The position numbers and the translations under genes are program-made. Positions 8,571-18,105 of a stretch of 64,000 nucleotides of DNA are shown here, piece by piece; positions within the stretch are counted from its first letter, which is position 1; each line of letters begins with the position of its first letter. The DNA lies in NCBI RefSeq assembly GCF_012641265.1, contig NZ_JABAHZ010000003.1, positions 744,001-808,000 of the forward strand, given 5' to 3'. This DNA is from Chitinophaga eiseniae (GTDB lineage Bacteria > Bacteroidota > Bacteroidia > Chitinophagales > Chitinophagaceae). Under the pieces are notes generated by a model. The model worked only from the letters and a program-made list of their open reading frames with translations, ran no database searches and was not told the origin of the DNA.

Positions 8571-11500
8571 ATGAAAAGCCTACATCGTCATCTGCGGATT
8601 GTCACCAGACACATTGCCCTTTGTCTGCTCCCCATATTTATCATGGCTGTTGCCGTCCATGCACAATCTGTTTCCATCAGCGCAGATAAAACAGCCGGCT
8701 GCCCCCCGTTCCTGGTTAACTTTTCTGCCACACTGGATCCTGGTTATCAACATATTGAATGGGATTTCGGCCTGGGCGCCAATGTTACCAATGAACTGAC
8801 CCCTTCCAAAACTTTTCAGAACCCGGGAGTTTACCATGTGAAAATGATGGCCACCTATGGCGCCAACATCATCACCAGGCAGGTAGATATCCAGGTATAT
8901 AATAAGCCGGTGGTGAATTTCACTACCGTAAACCTCAGCGGATGTGCCCCATTTATGGCCGCTTTCAAAGACCAGTCCACACCCGGAGATGGTACCATCA
9001 CCGATATTACCTGGGATTTTGGAGATGGTGGTGGCGGTAATGGGGCCAACGTTACACATACCTTTACGCAACCGGCCACTTACAACGTAGTGAGCGTAGT
9101 GACCAACTCCAAAGGGTGTTCCAGCGCAGGCGGGCCAGTAGCAGTAAAAGTACAGAGCGCCCCTGCACCCTCCTTTACGGCCGACAAAACACAAAGCTGT
9201 ACCGCCCCGTTGACCGTCAACTTTTTCAATACAACAGTTAATAACTCGCCCGATCCGGTTACCTATGCCTGGGACTACGGCGACGGCAGTACGGGAACTG
9301 CTAACCAACATATTTATACGAAACCAGGCAGGTACACCGTAAAGCTTACCGCCACTACCAATGCCGGCTGCGCAGCCCCGCTGATCAAAACCGACTATAT
9401 CGTTATAGAACAGGTGAAACCGTCTTTCACGGCTTCACTGGCATGTGCCGGGCAAGCAGTCAATTTTAAAAATACTACCCAGCCGGTACCAGACAAGGTT
9501 ACCTGGGCATTTCCAGATGGCACTACGCAAACTACTACGGATGCGGCAAAACAATTTTCTACACCCGGCGATTACCTCGTTAAAATGCAGGCCTCCCTGG
9601 GCGCCTGTATGGAAGAAGTACAGCAGACCATCCACGTAAATCCCATACCACAGATCGACCCGGTAGCAACGCCTGTCAGTGCCTGTAATACGCCCTTTAC
9701 CACCCAGTTTAACGCTACCTCTTCCAACGCTACTTCCTGGAACTGGAATTTTGGAGACGGCACCAGTGCTACATTGGAAAATCCATCGCATACTTATACG
9801 AAAGAGGGTACCTATTCCATTAGCCTGACCGCTACCAATACCCTGGGATGTAGCAATACCGTGAGTAAACGCAATTATATCAGCATTGTAAAACCTAATC
9901 TCAGTGTATACCGCAGCGCCGCAGAAGGATGTATTCCCCTGCCGGTAGACTTCTATGCAGAAATTGACCTTCCCGATCCTATCACCAGCTATCAATGGAA
10001 TTTCGGAGATGGTTCGACTTCTACGGATGCCAAACCTCATCATATTTTTACGAAAGAAGGTATCTTCTTTGTGACCTTAACTATTAAAACAGCGGGCGGT
10101 TGTACCGCCAGCGGCCAAACCGTCATCAGCGCCGGTCAAAAGCCAGTAGTAGACTTTGTAGCTACCCCGCTGAAATCGTGTGCAAAAGACCCTATACAGT
10201 TTACCAATCTCTCCACCCCCCGCGGTACATCCTGGAACTGGACCTTCGTACAGGACCAAAGCACCAGCACCGATGAAAATCCCAACCACCGCTTCAGTGA
10301 AATCGGGAGCCATGATATCATACTAGAAGTGAATAACTACGGTTGCCGCGTGCAGTTAATGAAAAAAGACTACATACAGATCATTCCGCCTATAGCCCGT
10401 TTTAATACTGCACCGGATTGCGTAAACCCCTATCATCGCAAGTTTACAGACAATTCTACCTTTGGTCCTATTCCTACTGCCGTAAAAACATGGCTCTGGG
10501 AATTTGGCGAAAATGGCGCTACGTCTACCGATCAAAGCCCAGACTTCACCTACAAGACCACCGGTATCAAACAGGTAAAACTCACCATCGACAACGGCAT
10601 CTGTACTTCAACTACCACCCAGTCGGTCAATATCATTGATGAACATCCAGTCATCACGCCCAACAAACCGCGCATCTGCCGGGGCGAAAATATCAGCATG
10701 ACCCTGGGCCCGATCAATAATGACAATATCAATGAATACAGCTGGGACTGGGGCGACGGCACTGCCCCCCAAACCATTCCGGCGTTTAGTTTTGATCCCA
10801 GCCAACCGGTAACGCATCCATATAACAAAACAGGTACGTTTACCATTCAACTGACTATTACTGATAAAAACAGCTGTACCAGGACGTCGGCCCCGGTTAG
10901 CATCGACGTCAACGGATCAGATCCCGACTTTGACTATGTGGGTAAAAAATGTAAGGACGAGATTTTCACCTTCACCGATAAATCCACTGCCAATGCCGGC
11001 AACCAGATACTGAGCTGGCAATGGGACTTTGGAGACCAGAGCGCCAAAGAAACCTATACCACTCAGCCGGTAGGTATTAAACATACTTATACTAACGCCA
11101 ACGATTATACGGTGATACTCACCGCAACGGATAAATTCAGTTGTGTGGTGAAAGCGCAGAAAGTGATCGCGTTTGAAAAAGTAAAGGCCGATTTCATGGT
11201 CCCCACCAACATCGCCTGCCTGGATAAAGCTTTTACTTTTGTTGACCAGTCGCAAGGCAACATACAACAGTATGCCTGGGATTTTGGTGACAATACCACA
11301 GGTAGCGGCAGCAATCCCAGCAAAATATACAGCGCTCCCGGCACGTACCCGGTAACACTTAAAGTAACTACCGGAGGCGGATGTACAGACCAAATCACCA
11401 AACCTAACTTTATTACGGTTCCTGATCCAAAGGCGTCTTTTAAAATCCCCGATAACCTCGACTTATGTCCACCAGTGAAAGTATTGTTTACCAATACTTC

Positions 11501-13442
11501 CACCGGTTATAAAAATGCCAACTGGGATTTTGGAGATAACGGCACTTCTACGAAAAATGATCCGGATGTGCATATTTACGCCCGTGCCAAAACATACAAC
11601 GTGGTGCTTACTGTTTATTCCGAAGGAGGATGTGCCAGCTCTGCTACTTTACCTATTACCATAAAAGGCCCTGATGGCACCATGAAAACTACGCCTACCC
11701 AGGGTTGTGTACCGTTAGATATCAGCATCAGCGCCACCTCGGTAAAAACGGACAGCTATATGTGGGACTTTGACGATGGTACCGTATTAACGTCAAAAAC
11801 ACCTGTTTCTCCCGCTCACACCTATACAAAACCGGGTATTTATTATCCCAGGGTATCACTGCAGGATGACCAGGGTTGTGTGGTAAAAGCAGATGGGAAT
11901 GATAAAATTATTGTAGATAAAGCAACCGCTGATTTTACCACGGATGATTTTAAAGTGTGCGGTGGCGGCAAGGTTACTTTTACCAATAAAAGTAAAACCC
12001 TTACCAAAGATTCACTGGCGCTGGACTTTAGCAATGCGTGGGATTTCGGCGTACCCGGCGATCCCAATAACAACACCGGCACCTTAAATGGCACCTTCAA
12101 TTATCCACAGCCGGGTACTACCAATGTAACGCTGCGGGTAACGAGCGCCTATGGCTGCAAAGACGATAAAACATTGCCGGTAGTGATTCCGCCGCAGGCC
12201 GTGCCGGTCATCGCCCCTATTGCACCTTTGTGCGTTTCCGGTAAAATACAGTTATCTGGTAGCGATAGTAAAAATGTGCCAGGCACCAAATGGCTATGGC
12301 AGGTAGGCGCCAATCAAACATACGATCAGCCCGTACCACCAGCAATTACATTGAGTGCAGCTGGCACTACACCTGTTACATTAACCATTACCAACGCCGA
12401 TGGTTCCTGTCCGGCTACTGCTACCGCCAGTATGGTAGTTAATCCTTCGCCGGCATTGAACCCGTCGCCGGATGTTGCCTCCATTTGCCGTGGCGCCGCC
12501 TTGCAGCTGCAAGCCAATACCACTGCCAATGTTAAGGTAGTGTGGACTAACTATAATATCTCGGACCCGGCCAGTGTATCTCCTACGGTAAAGCCGGATA
12601 TAGATACAGTATACCATGTATTGGCGACTAACGAATACGGTTGTACGAATAAAGCCGAAATACCGGTGAGTGTAACGCAACCGTTTCGCATCTACGCGCT
12701 GGATGCAGAGATGTGTGAGGGAGAAACCGTGCAAATGCTGGCTGGCGGCGCCTTGCGCTATCAATGGATTCCAGCGCGCGGACTTAACCGCGCCGATATC
12801 GCCAACCCGATGGCAAGTCCGGACGGCAATATTACCTACCAGGTAGTAGGATATAACAACAGCACCTGTTTCACCGATACGGTACTGGCCAGGGTATACG
12901 TTCGCACCGCGCCGAAAGTAAATGCCGGCCCGGATATCGTTACCGCCACCGGCTCCGTGATTCCGTTGCCTGTTACCGGTAGCGATGATATTACCCAGGT
13001 AGAATGGACTCCTATCCAGGGCCTCAATTGCTATAACTGCCTGGCGCCAACAGCTACGCCTACCGACGATATTACTTATCATGTGAAAGTAACCAACCGC
13101 TTTGGGTGCGTAAGTACAGATGAAGTGGCGATTAAACTGGTATGCGATGAAGGCAATGTATTCATTCCCAATTCCTTTTCTCCTAATGGTGATGGTCAGA
13201 ATGATGTTTTTTATGTACGTGGAAAAGGCATGCAAACCATCCGGCGTTTCCGGGTATTTAACCGTTGGGGACAATTGGTATTTGAACGACTCAATGCCAA
13301 TACCAATGACCCCGCAGCCGGATGGGACGGACGTTTCAACGGAACGCCGCTCAGTCCTGATGTATTTGTTTACTACGTGGAAGTAATATGCGATAAAGGT
13401 GCAGTAAACCTGTTGAAGGGCAATATTACCCTCATCCGGTAA
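8571..13442 (+). CDS. Very large PKD-repeat adhesin with T9SS type B sorting domain
   Basis: About 1,623 residues from the ATG at 8571, which gives the signal peptide MKSLHRHLRIVTRHIALCLL then AVHAQ; another ATG at 8556 is possible. Next come roughly thirteen to fifteen PKD-type immunoglobulin-like repeats of 80-95 residues. They are recognised by WDFGDG-like cores (WDFGLG, WDYGDG, WNFGDG, WDWGDG, WDFGDN, WDFDDG) and a Cys near each repeat start (GCPP, GCAPF, GCIPL). The last ~90 residues are the gliding-motility-associated C-terminal domain: FIPNSFSPNGDGQNDVF, then FNRWGQLVFE, ending in KGNITLIR. This is a type B signal for T9SS export to the cell surface. It is the first of two related adhesin genes before a porP/sprF gene. 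The ligand is unknown. Confidence 0.93.
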   Translation: MKSLHRHLRIVTRHIALCLLPIFIMAVAVHAQSVSISADKTAGCPPFLVNFSATLDPGYQHIEWDFGLGANVTNELTPSKTFQNPGVYHVKMMATYGANIITRQVDIQVYNKPVVNFTTVNLSGCAPFMAAFKDQSTPGDGTITDITWDFGDGGGGNGANVTHTFTQPATYNVVSVVTNSKGCSSAGGPVAVKVQSAPAPSFTADKTQSCTAPLTVNFFNTTVNNSPDPVTYAWDYGDGSTGTANQHIYTKPGRYTVKLTATTNAGCAAPLIKTDYIVIEQVKPSFTASLACAGQAVNFKNTTQPVPDKVTWAFPDGTTQTTTDAAKQFSTPGDYLVKMQASLGACMEEVQQTIHVNPIPQIDPVATPVSACNTPFTTQFNATSSNATSWNWNFGDGTSATLENPSHTYTKEGTYSISLTATNTLGCSNTVSKRNYISIVKPNLSVYRSAAEGCIPLPVDFYAEIDLPDPITSYQWNFGDGSTSTDAKPHHIFTKEGIFFVTLTIKTAGGCTASGQTVISAGQKPVVDFVATPLKSCAKDPIQFTNLSTPRGTSWNWTFVQDQSTSTDENPNHRFSEIGSHDIILEVNNYGCRVQLMKKDYIQIIPPIARFNTAPDCVNPYHRKFTDNSTFGPIPTAVKTWLWEFGENGATSTDQSPDFTYKTTGIKQVKLTIDNGICTSTTTQSVNIIDEHPVITPNKPRICRGENISMTLGPINNDNINEYSWDWGDGTAPQTIPAFSFDPSQPVTHPYNKTGTFTIQLTITDKNSCTRTSAPVSIDVNGSDPDFDYVGKKCKDEIFTFTDKSTANAGNQILSWQWDFGDQSAKETYTTQPVGIKHTYTNANDYTVILTATDKFSCVVKAQKVIAFEKVKADFMVPTNIACLDKAFTFVDQSQGNIQQYAWDFGDNTTGSGSNPSKIYSAPGTYPVTLKVTTGGGCTDQITKPNFITVPDPKASFKIPDNLDLCPPVKVLFTNTSTGYKNANWDFGDNGTSTKNDPDVHIYARAKTYNVVLTVYSEGGCASSATLPITIKGPDGTMKTTPTQGCVPLDISISATSVKTDSYMWDFDDGTVLTSKTPVSPAHTYTKPGIYYPRVSLQDDQGCVVKADGNDKIIVDKATADFTTDDFKVCGGGKVTFTNKSKTLTKDSLALDFSNAWDFGVPGDPNNNTGTLNGTFNYPQPGTTNVTLRVTSAYGCKDDKTLPVVIPPQAVPVIAPIAPLCVSGKIQLSGSDSKNVPGTKWLWQVGANQTYDQPVPPAITLSAAGTTPVTLTITNADGSCPATATASMVVNPSPALNPSPDVASICRGAALQLQANTTANVKVVWTNYNISDPASVSPTVKPDIDTVYHVLATNEYGCTNKAEIPVSVTQPFRIYALDAEMCEGETVQMLAGGALRYQWIPARGLNRADIANPMASPDGNITYQVVGYNNSTCFTDTVLARVYVRTAPKVNAGPDIVTATGSVIPLPVTGSDDITQVEWTPIQGLNCYNCLAPTATPTDDITYHVKVTNRFGCVSTDEVAIKLVCDEGNVFIPNSFSPNGDGQNDVFYVRGKGMQTIRRFRVFNRWGQLVFERLNANTNDPAAGWDGRFNGTPLSPDVFVYYVEVICDKGAVNLLKGNITLIR

Positions 13443-13541
13443 ACCGGATTTTCGGATATATTGGCAACCGAACACTACCGTTTACTGAAGTCAATCGTCA
13501 AAAAATCTGAAAAATCAAAAATTTTATATATGTAATTTTTA

Positions 13542-13549
13542 TTAATTTG
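13542..13549 (+). promoter_or_regulatory. Candidate -7 box for the second adhesin gene
   Basis: TTAATTTG has one mismatch to TAnnTTTG and lies 35 nt before the ATG at 13585. It overlaps the upstream in-frame GTG at 13549, making that GTG an unlikely start. A separate promoter would let this gene and sprF be expressed without the first adhesin. Confidence 0.4.
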
Positions 13550-13584
13550 TGCAGTCATTCAGTCAATGGAAAACCTGTGTACCT

Positions 13585-16437
13585 ATGAAATCCCTACAGG
13601 CAACGTGTTTACGGACATTTCTGCTCATTGCAAGTCTTTTACCTGCCAATAGCTTACTGGCGCAGAAAGCGGATTTTACCTATACCGCATCGCCGGGTAA
13701 CTTATGTACACCCGTTACCCTTACTTTAAAAAATAACAGTACTGGGACACCTATTGCCTATAACTGGGATTTTGGAGATGGCAGGACGTCTCACGACCCT
13801 GAGCCACAAATCACCTATACCAACGGCGGACCGGTTAAAATTACGCTGGAAGCTCAGTATAAAGTAAATGGCGGCGTTATTACCAGCACCTATTGGCGGG
13901 ATATTATTCTTGGCAGCACCCCTGTTGTCAATTTCTCTGCTGATGTTACCAAAAGTTGTAAAGCTTACACCGCCAATTTCACAGATGCCACACCTGGCGC
14001 AGCCAGCCGCACCTGGGACTTTGGAGATGGAACAGTGGTTACTACCAGCAATGCCTATATGCCACACAACTATACCCAGGCAGGCAAATATGATGTAACC
14101 CTCACCGTTACCAACAGCAACGGCTGTACGGGCACCTTGAAAAAAACAGCCTATATCAACATCTCGCTGCCCTTGCTGGACCTGGCCACCCCATTGTCGG
14201 GCTGCGTACCTTATACCGCTGTATTCAATGGACTCTCTTCCAATGACATGCACGATCCGGTAATATCTTATGCCTGGAATTTCGGAGACGGCAATACGCA
14301 AACCACCAGCGGAGGTAATGTGAGCCATGTATACACACAAACAGGTACCTACAATGTAGGCGTTACCATTACCACACAAAACCAATGCGTAGTAACAAAG
14401 TCGTTCGATAAATTTGTACATACCGGCAATCCCCCTTCCAATGTAGGTTTCACGATATCGCCTACCAGCAGCTGCGTGGGAGAGCCTGTACGCTTACTGG
14501 CCAACGCTAACTTTGCAGACACCTACAGCTGGGATTTCGGAGATGGTACTACCAGCGAAGGCAGTAATAATGATATCAAACACTCCTTTGCCACCAACGG
14601 CACGCTGACCGTGCAGATGAAAGCAGGCAGCAATGGTTGTTTTACCGCAGCCCCCCCGGCTACCGTGGTGGTCACCGGGCCGGTTTCACACTTCGGCCTG
14701 GTGCGCGATTGTACAGATAAAAGCAAATTTATTTTCACCAACCAATCTACCGGCATCAATGCCAACAGTACTTTTGAGTGGGATTTCGGAGATAATTCAC
14801 CTGTTGTGAATACACAGGATGCCGTGCATAATTACACCACGCCCGGCAACTATACCGTGCGCCTGACCATTGGAGAAAACGGTACCAACTGCAGCCACAG
14901 CAGCTTCCAGACAGTTTACTACTTCAAAGCCGACTTTACTAGTGGCGTAAGTTCTATCTGCCGGGGCAACAATGCTACCTATGAAGTACTCAATGTGCCG
15001 CTGGCACTGGTGTCCAGCTATACCTGGCAACTGGGCGATGGAACGGTATACACGACTACCGATCAGAGTTACGTGAAAACCTGGACCATGGCCGGCACCT
15101 TCAATAATAAACTAACGATCCGGTATAAAGATCCTGCCTATTGTGATGATATTGTGTTTAAACCCAATGATATCAGCATACTGGCGCCTATAGCCAACTT
15201 CTCCACAGGCTGGCCTACCTGTGCTGGTCAACCGGTCAGCTTTACCAATACTACGGTTACTTCCCCCAATATCCCTATTACCGACTGGTATTGGGAGCTG
15301 GGCAACGGACAAACCTCCAAATCACAAACGCCTCCGGGTACAAAGTATACTACCTCCGGTCCACAACAGGTAAAACTGGTGGTAACCGACGCCCGCAATT
15401 GTAAGGATTCCATCACTCAAACGGTGAATATCAATGCAACACCTTTTGTAAAGGCATCTGCCCAGCAGCCTAAAATCTGTGAAGGCAACAGCGTATCGCT
15501 TAATGCCTTATCTGATGGTACGGTGCAATGGTTGTCCGGTGCAGGGCTTAGCTGTACGTCCTGTACTGACCCTATAGCAACACCGCTGGTAAATACCCGT
15601 TACCTGGTGCAGGCTACTAACGCCAACGGATGTACGGTATTTGATTCTACAGATGTTGCGGTTGTTCCTAAAGTCAATCTCACGGTCAGTAAAGATACCA
15701 TTGCCTGTTATGGCACTTCCGTACAACTGAAGGCCAGCGGCGCTGCTATCTATAACTGGACACCCGTTACAGGACTGACCAGTAACACCATTGCCAATCC
15801 AATTACTACACCAATAGCAGATATCACCTACCAGGTAACCGGCACCAACGATCCACTGTGCCCTATGAGTGCACCGTTGTCAGTAAAGGTGGCGGTGAAG
15901 CCCGTACCACAGGTCAGTGCAGGAAAGGACCAGACCCTTACCGTAGGCGATGTGGTAAAGCTGATGGCCAGCGGCAGCACAGATATCGTACAGTGGAAAT
16001 GGAGTCCTGAAGATTATCTCGATAATCCCAGCTCTCCTTACGTTACCGCTGCAGTACGTAAACCAATGACCTACAGCATTACCGGTACCAACCAGTTTGG
16101 ATGCAGCAAAAGCGATGTGGTAAAAATAGACCTGATCTGCAACACAGATGTCATATTCATTCCCAATACTTTCAGTCCTAACGGCGACGGACAAAACGAC
16201 GTTTTTTATCCCCGTGGCAAAGGCATCAGCATGATTAAATCTTTCCGCATTTTTAATCGCTGGGGACAAGAGGTATATCACCGGGAGCGTATTAACATAG
16301 ACGATATTACTACGGGCTGGAATGGCACGCTCAATGGGAAACCGCAACCTGCCGATGTATACATTTATTTCATCGAGGCATATTGTGACACCAATGATTT
16401 CTTTCAGCTAAAAGGCAACGTAACATTACTCAGATAA
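13585..16437 (+). CDS. PKD-repeat adhesin with T9SS type B sorting domain
   Basis: 950 residues from the ATG at 13585. The signal peptide is MKSLQATCLRTFLLIASLL ending LLAQ, and it resembles the start of the preceding adhesin (both open MKSL). About seven or eight PKD-type repeats follow with WDFGDG or variant cores (WNFGDG, WQLGDG, WELGNG). Two Cys-rich Ig-like segments near residues 640-830 come next. The C-terminus is the type B T9SS domain: FIPNTFSPNGDGQNDVF, FNRWGQEVYH, KGNVTLLR. The two adhesins look like diverged paralogs of different length. The next gene, a porP/sprF member, starts 18 nt downstream, so they are surely co-transcribed. Type B substrates are typically exported with help from a cognate SprF. 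Confidence 0.93.
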   Translation: MKSLQATCLRTFLLIASLLPANSLLAQKADFTYTASPGNLCTPVTLTLKNNSTGTPIAYNWDFGDGRTSHDPEPQITYTNGGPVKITLEAQYKVNGGVITSTYWRDIILGSTPVVNFSADVTKSCKAYTANFTDATPGAASRTWDFGDGTVVTTSNAYMPHNYTQAGKYDVTLTVTNSNGCTGTLKKTAYINISLPLLDLATPLSGCVPYTAVFNGLSSNDMHDPVISYAWNFGDGNTQTTSGGNVSHVYTQTGTYNVGVTITTQNQCVVTKSFDKFVHTGNPPSNVGFTISPTSSCVGEPVRLLANANFADTYSWDFGDGTTSEGSNNDIKHSFATNGTLTVQMKAGSNGCFTAAPPATVVVTGPVSHFGLVRDCTDKSKFIFTNQSTGINANSTFEWDFGDNSPVVNTQDAVHNYTTPGNYTVRLTIGENGTNCSHSSFQTVYYFKADFTSGVSSICRGNNATYEVLNVPLALVSSYTWQLGDGTVYTTTDQSYVKTWTMAGTFNNKLTIRYKDPAYCDDIVFKPNDISILAPIANFSTGWPTCAGQPVSFTNTTVTSPNIPITDWYWELGNGQTSKSQTPPGTKYTTSGPQQVKLVVTDARNCKDSITQTVNINATPFVKASAQQPKICEGNSVSLNALSDGTVQWLSGAGLSCTSCTDPIATPLVNTRYLVQATNANGCTVFDSTDVAVVPKVNLTVSKDTIACYGTSVQLKASGAAIYNWTPVTGLTSNTIANPITTPIADITYQVTGTNDPLCPMSAPLSVKVAVKPVPQVSAGKDQTLTVGDVVKLMASGSTDIVQWKWSPEDYLDNPSSPYVTAAVRKPMTYSITGTNQFGCSKSDVVKIDLICNTDVIFIPNTFSPNGDGQNDVFYPRGKGISMIKSFRIFNRWGQEVYHRERINIDDITTGWNGTLNGKPQPADVYIYFIEAYCDTNDFFQLKGNVTLLR

Positions 16438-16455
16438 TTATTTAACCTGGTTATT

Positions 16456-17487
16456 ATGAAAACCGTATACCGCATATTACTGGCGATTATTGGCACTACA
16501 ACGGCCACACAATTGTATGCACAGGATATACATCTTTCCCAGTTTTATGAAACGCCCATACTGCGTAACCCAGCGCTGATAGGTATTTTCAACGGCGATG
16601 TGCGCGTGCAGGCGGTGTATCGCAACCAGTGGAACAGCGTAACCATTCCCTATCAGACGGGGACCCTGAGCGGCGAAATAAAATTCCCCGTTGGACGCAG
16701 CAACGATTATGTGACCACTGGTTTACAACTTACCTACGACCGGGCAGGTACATCCAAACTACAGTCTACCCAGATATTTCCGGCTATCAACTACCATAAA
16801 TCGCTCAATGAAGACAAAAGCAGTTTTCTTTCGTTAGGATTTATGGGGGGTTATGTACAGCGCCAGTTTGATCCTAGTAACATGACTTTCAACAACCAGT
16901 ATACCAATGGGCGTTTTGATCCGGCGATGCCCACCGGTGAGGAAGGGAAGCTGGCATTTAAGGGATACAGCTATCTTGATATGGGTGTGGGTCTCAGCTA
17001 CAATGGTGTGATCAGGGAAGATGTGAATTACTTTATCGGGGCTGGCTATTTCCACTTCAATGGAGCTAAAATTTCCTTTTACAACGATCAAAACATAGTA
17101 CTACAGCCTAAAATAACGTTCAACGCCGGTATTACCATCCCGGTAGACGAGCGGGTAAAAGTGATTGCGCACTACAACCAATTGCATCAGGGAACTTACT
17201 CAGAATATATCGGGGGAGCACTGATCGGGTATGGCCTGATGAACCAGGGACTGGAGTCTACCCGGGCTATTTATGGGGGAATGTTCCTGCGGTGGAATGA
17301 TGCTATTATCCCTACGATCAAAATAGACATGGATAAATACGAGGTGGCCATGAGTTATGACACCAATATTTCCAAACTACGTACTGCCAGCCAAACTTTC
17401 GGGGGCTTTGAAATCTCATTGGTTTTCAAGGGCTTCCTCAATAGCCGGAACTCAACCTTGGAAAGTTTAAATTGTCCAAGATTTTAA
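16456..17487 (+). CDS. PorP/SprF-family type IX secretion outer-membrane protein
   Basis: 343 residues. A signal peptide (MKTVYRILLAIIGTTTATQLYAQ) is followed by the family opening DIHLSQFYETPILRNPALIG. The rest alternates aromatic and polar residues as in an outer-membrane beta barrel. Motifs such as VYRNQWNSVTIPYQT and NYHKSLNEDKSSFLSLGF are typical of PorP/SprF. It ends with CPRF, a terminal pattern shared with its paralog at 32354-33376 (CPSF). SprF-type proteins support secretion or surface attachment of particular type B substrates, and the two upstream adhesins are the obvious candidates. It is 18 nt after the second adhesin, in the same operon. Confidence 0.93.
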   Translation: MKTVYRILLAIIGTTTATQLYAQDIHLSQFYETPILRNPALIGIFNGDVRVQAVYRNQWNSVTIPYQTGTLSGEIKFPVGRSNDYVTTGLQLTYDRAGTSKLQSTQIFPAINYHKSLNEDKSSFLSLGFMGGYVQRQFDPSNMTFNNQYTNGRFDPAMPTGEEGKLAFKGYSYLDMGVGLSYNGVIREDVNYFIGAGYFHFNGAKISFYNDQNIVLQPKITFNAGITIPVDERVKVIAHYNQLHQGTYSEYIGGALIGYGLMNQGLESTRAIYGGMFLRWNDAIIPTIKIDMDKYEVAMSYDTNISKLRTASQTFGGFEISLVFKGFLNSRNSTLESLNCPRF

Positions 17488-17536
17488 ATAACAGAAAATC
17501 AATTACTTATGAGGAGAATATTCAAGCGTTAAAATT

Positions 17537-17636
17537 TACATAAAAAAGCAGGAAAAGCTAACAAAATGGCGCCTGGTTTGTTATTTTTATGTAGAAAAGG
17601 TCTTTATGGGGCCTAATTTGTCAAACAAAAATTAGG
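17537..17636 (+). promoter_or_regulatory. Inverted repeats between sprF and the small T9SS protein
   Basis: TACATAAAAA (17537-17546) pairs perfectly with TTTTTATGTA (17584-17593). CCTAATTT (17612-17619) pairs with AAATTAGG (17629-17636). A near -7 match (AATATTTG, 17638-17645) follows, about 25 nt before the next ATG. This may be the 3' end of the adhesin operon plus the promoter of the small gene; the roles are inferred. Confidence 0.35.
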
Positions 17637-17670
17637 AAATATTTGAAAAAAACTTTATTTTTATAATGCT

Positions 17671-18024
17671 ATGTGGAAAACCTCTACCCTGATTCTCATA
17701 ATGGTTTTAAGCTTGCTGCCGGTTACCGGCATTGCACAAAGCGAAAAATCCCAACCTAATACGGAGGGGGGTAACAAAATCGTGAAACTATATCCCAACC
17801 CCGCTACTACCACCATCAATTTTGAAATTCAACAGCATAATAACGATCGCTTATACGATCTTATTGTATACAATTTCCTGGGAAAGAAAATAGACCAGTT
17901 AAAAGGCATCGGTCCACGTACTACCGTAAGCCTTGACAACTATTACAATGGTCTGTATATTTTCCAGTTGCGCGACCAGCGCGGCAACCTGATAGAGTCG
18001 GGTAAATTTAATGTCGTCAAGTAG
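17671..18024 (+). CDS. Stand-alone T9SS type A sorting-domain protein
   Basis: 117 residues. A signal peptide (MWKTSTLILIMVLSLLPVTG ending IAQ) is followed by about 16 residues and then a complete type A Por-secretion C-terminal domain. That domain shows KLYPNPATTTINFEI, VYNFLGKKI, NGLYIFQLRD and a final GKFNVVK. Essentially no cargo precedes the sorting domain. It could be a small surface protein, a decoy or regulator of the sortase machinery, or a remnant of a larger protein. It follows the adhesin-sprF cluster by 183 nt on the same strand and is ended by a strong hairpin. The assignment of the domain is secure; the role is unknown. Confidence 0.85.
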   Translation: MWKTSTLILIMVLSLLPVTGIAQSEKSQPNTEGGNKIVKLYPNPATTTINFEIQQHNNDRLYDLIVYNFLGKKIDQLKGIGPRTTVSLDNYYNGLYIFQLRDQRGNLIESGKFNVVK

Positions 18025-18053
18025 TTCAGATACATCTGGCATCAAAATAAAAG

Positions 18054-18092
18054 GGAAAAGTCACGATACACATCGTGACTTTTCCTTTTTTT
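18054..18092. terminator. Bidirectional terminator
   Basis: 14-bp perfect stem GGAAAAGTCACGAT (18054-18067) / ATCGTGACTTTTCC (18072-18085) with a 4-nt loop and seven T. An A-rich flank on the other side suits both converging genes. Confidence 0.92.
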
Positions 18093-18105
18093 ATGTGTGT
18101 TATCC

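Noticed and set aside
12381..13475. 364-codon minus-strand ORF opposite the first adhesin gene
   Set aside because: Low-complexity translation rich in Arg, Gly, Tyr and Ile with no domain. The plus-strand reading has clear PKD and type B sorting domains, and several similar antisense ORFs occur over both adhesins because of their repetitive Thr/Gly/Asp codons.
13549..13584. GTG at 13549 as start of the second adhesin
   Set aside because: It overlaps the last base of the candidate -7 box and puts an extra 12 residues before a normal signal peptide. The ATG at 13585 is better.
8571..16437. Possible tandem DNA repeats encoding the PKD domains
   Set aside because: The protein repeats are clear but the DNA units are diverged with no long identical stretch, so no DNA repeat is annotated.
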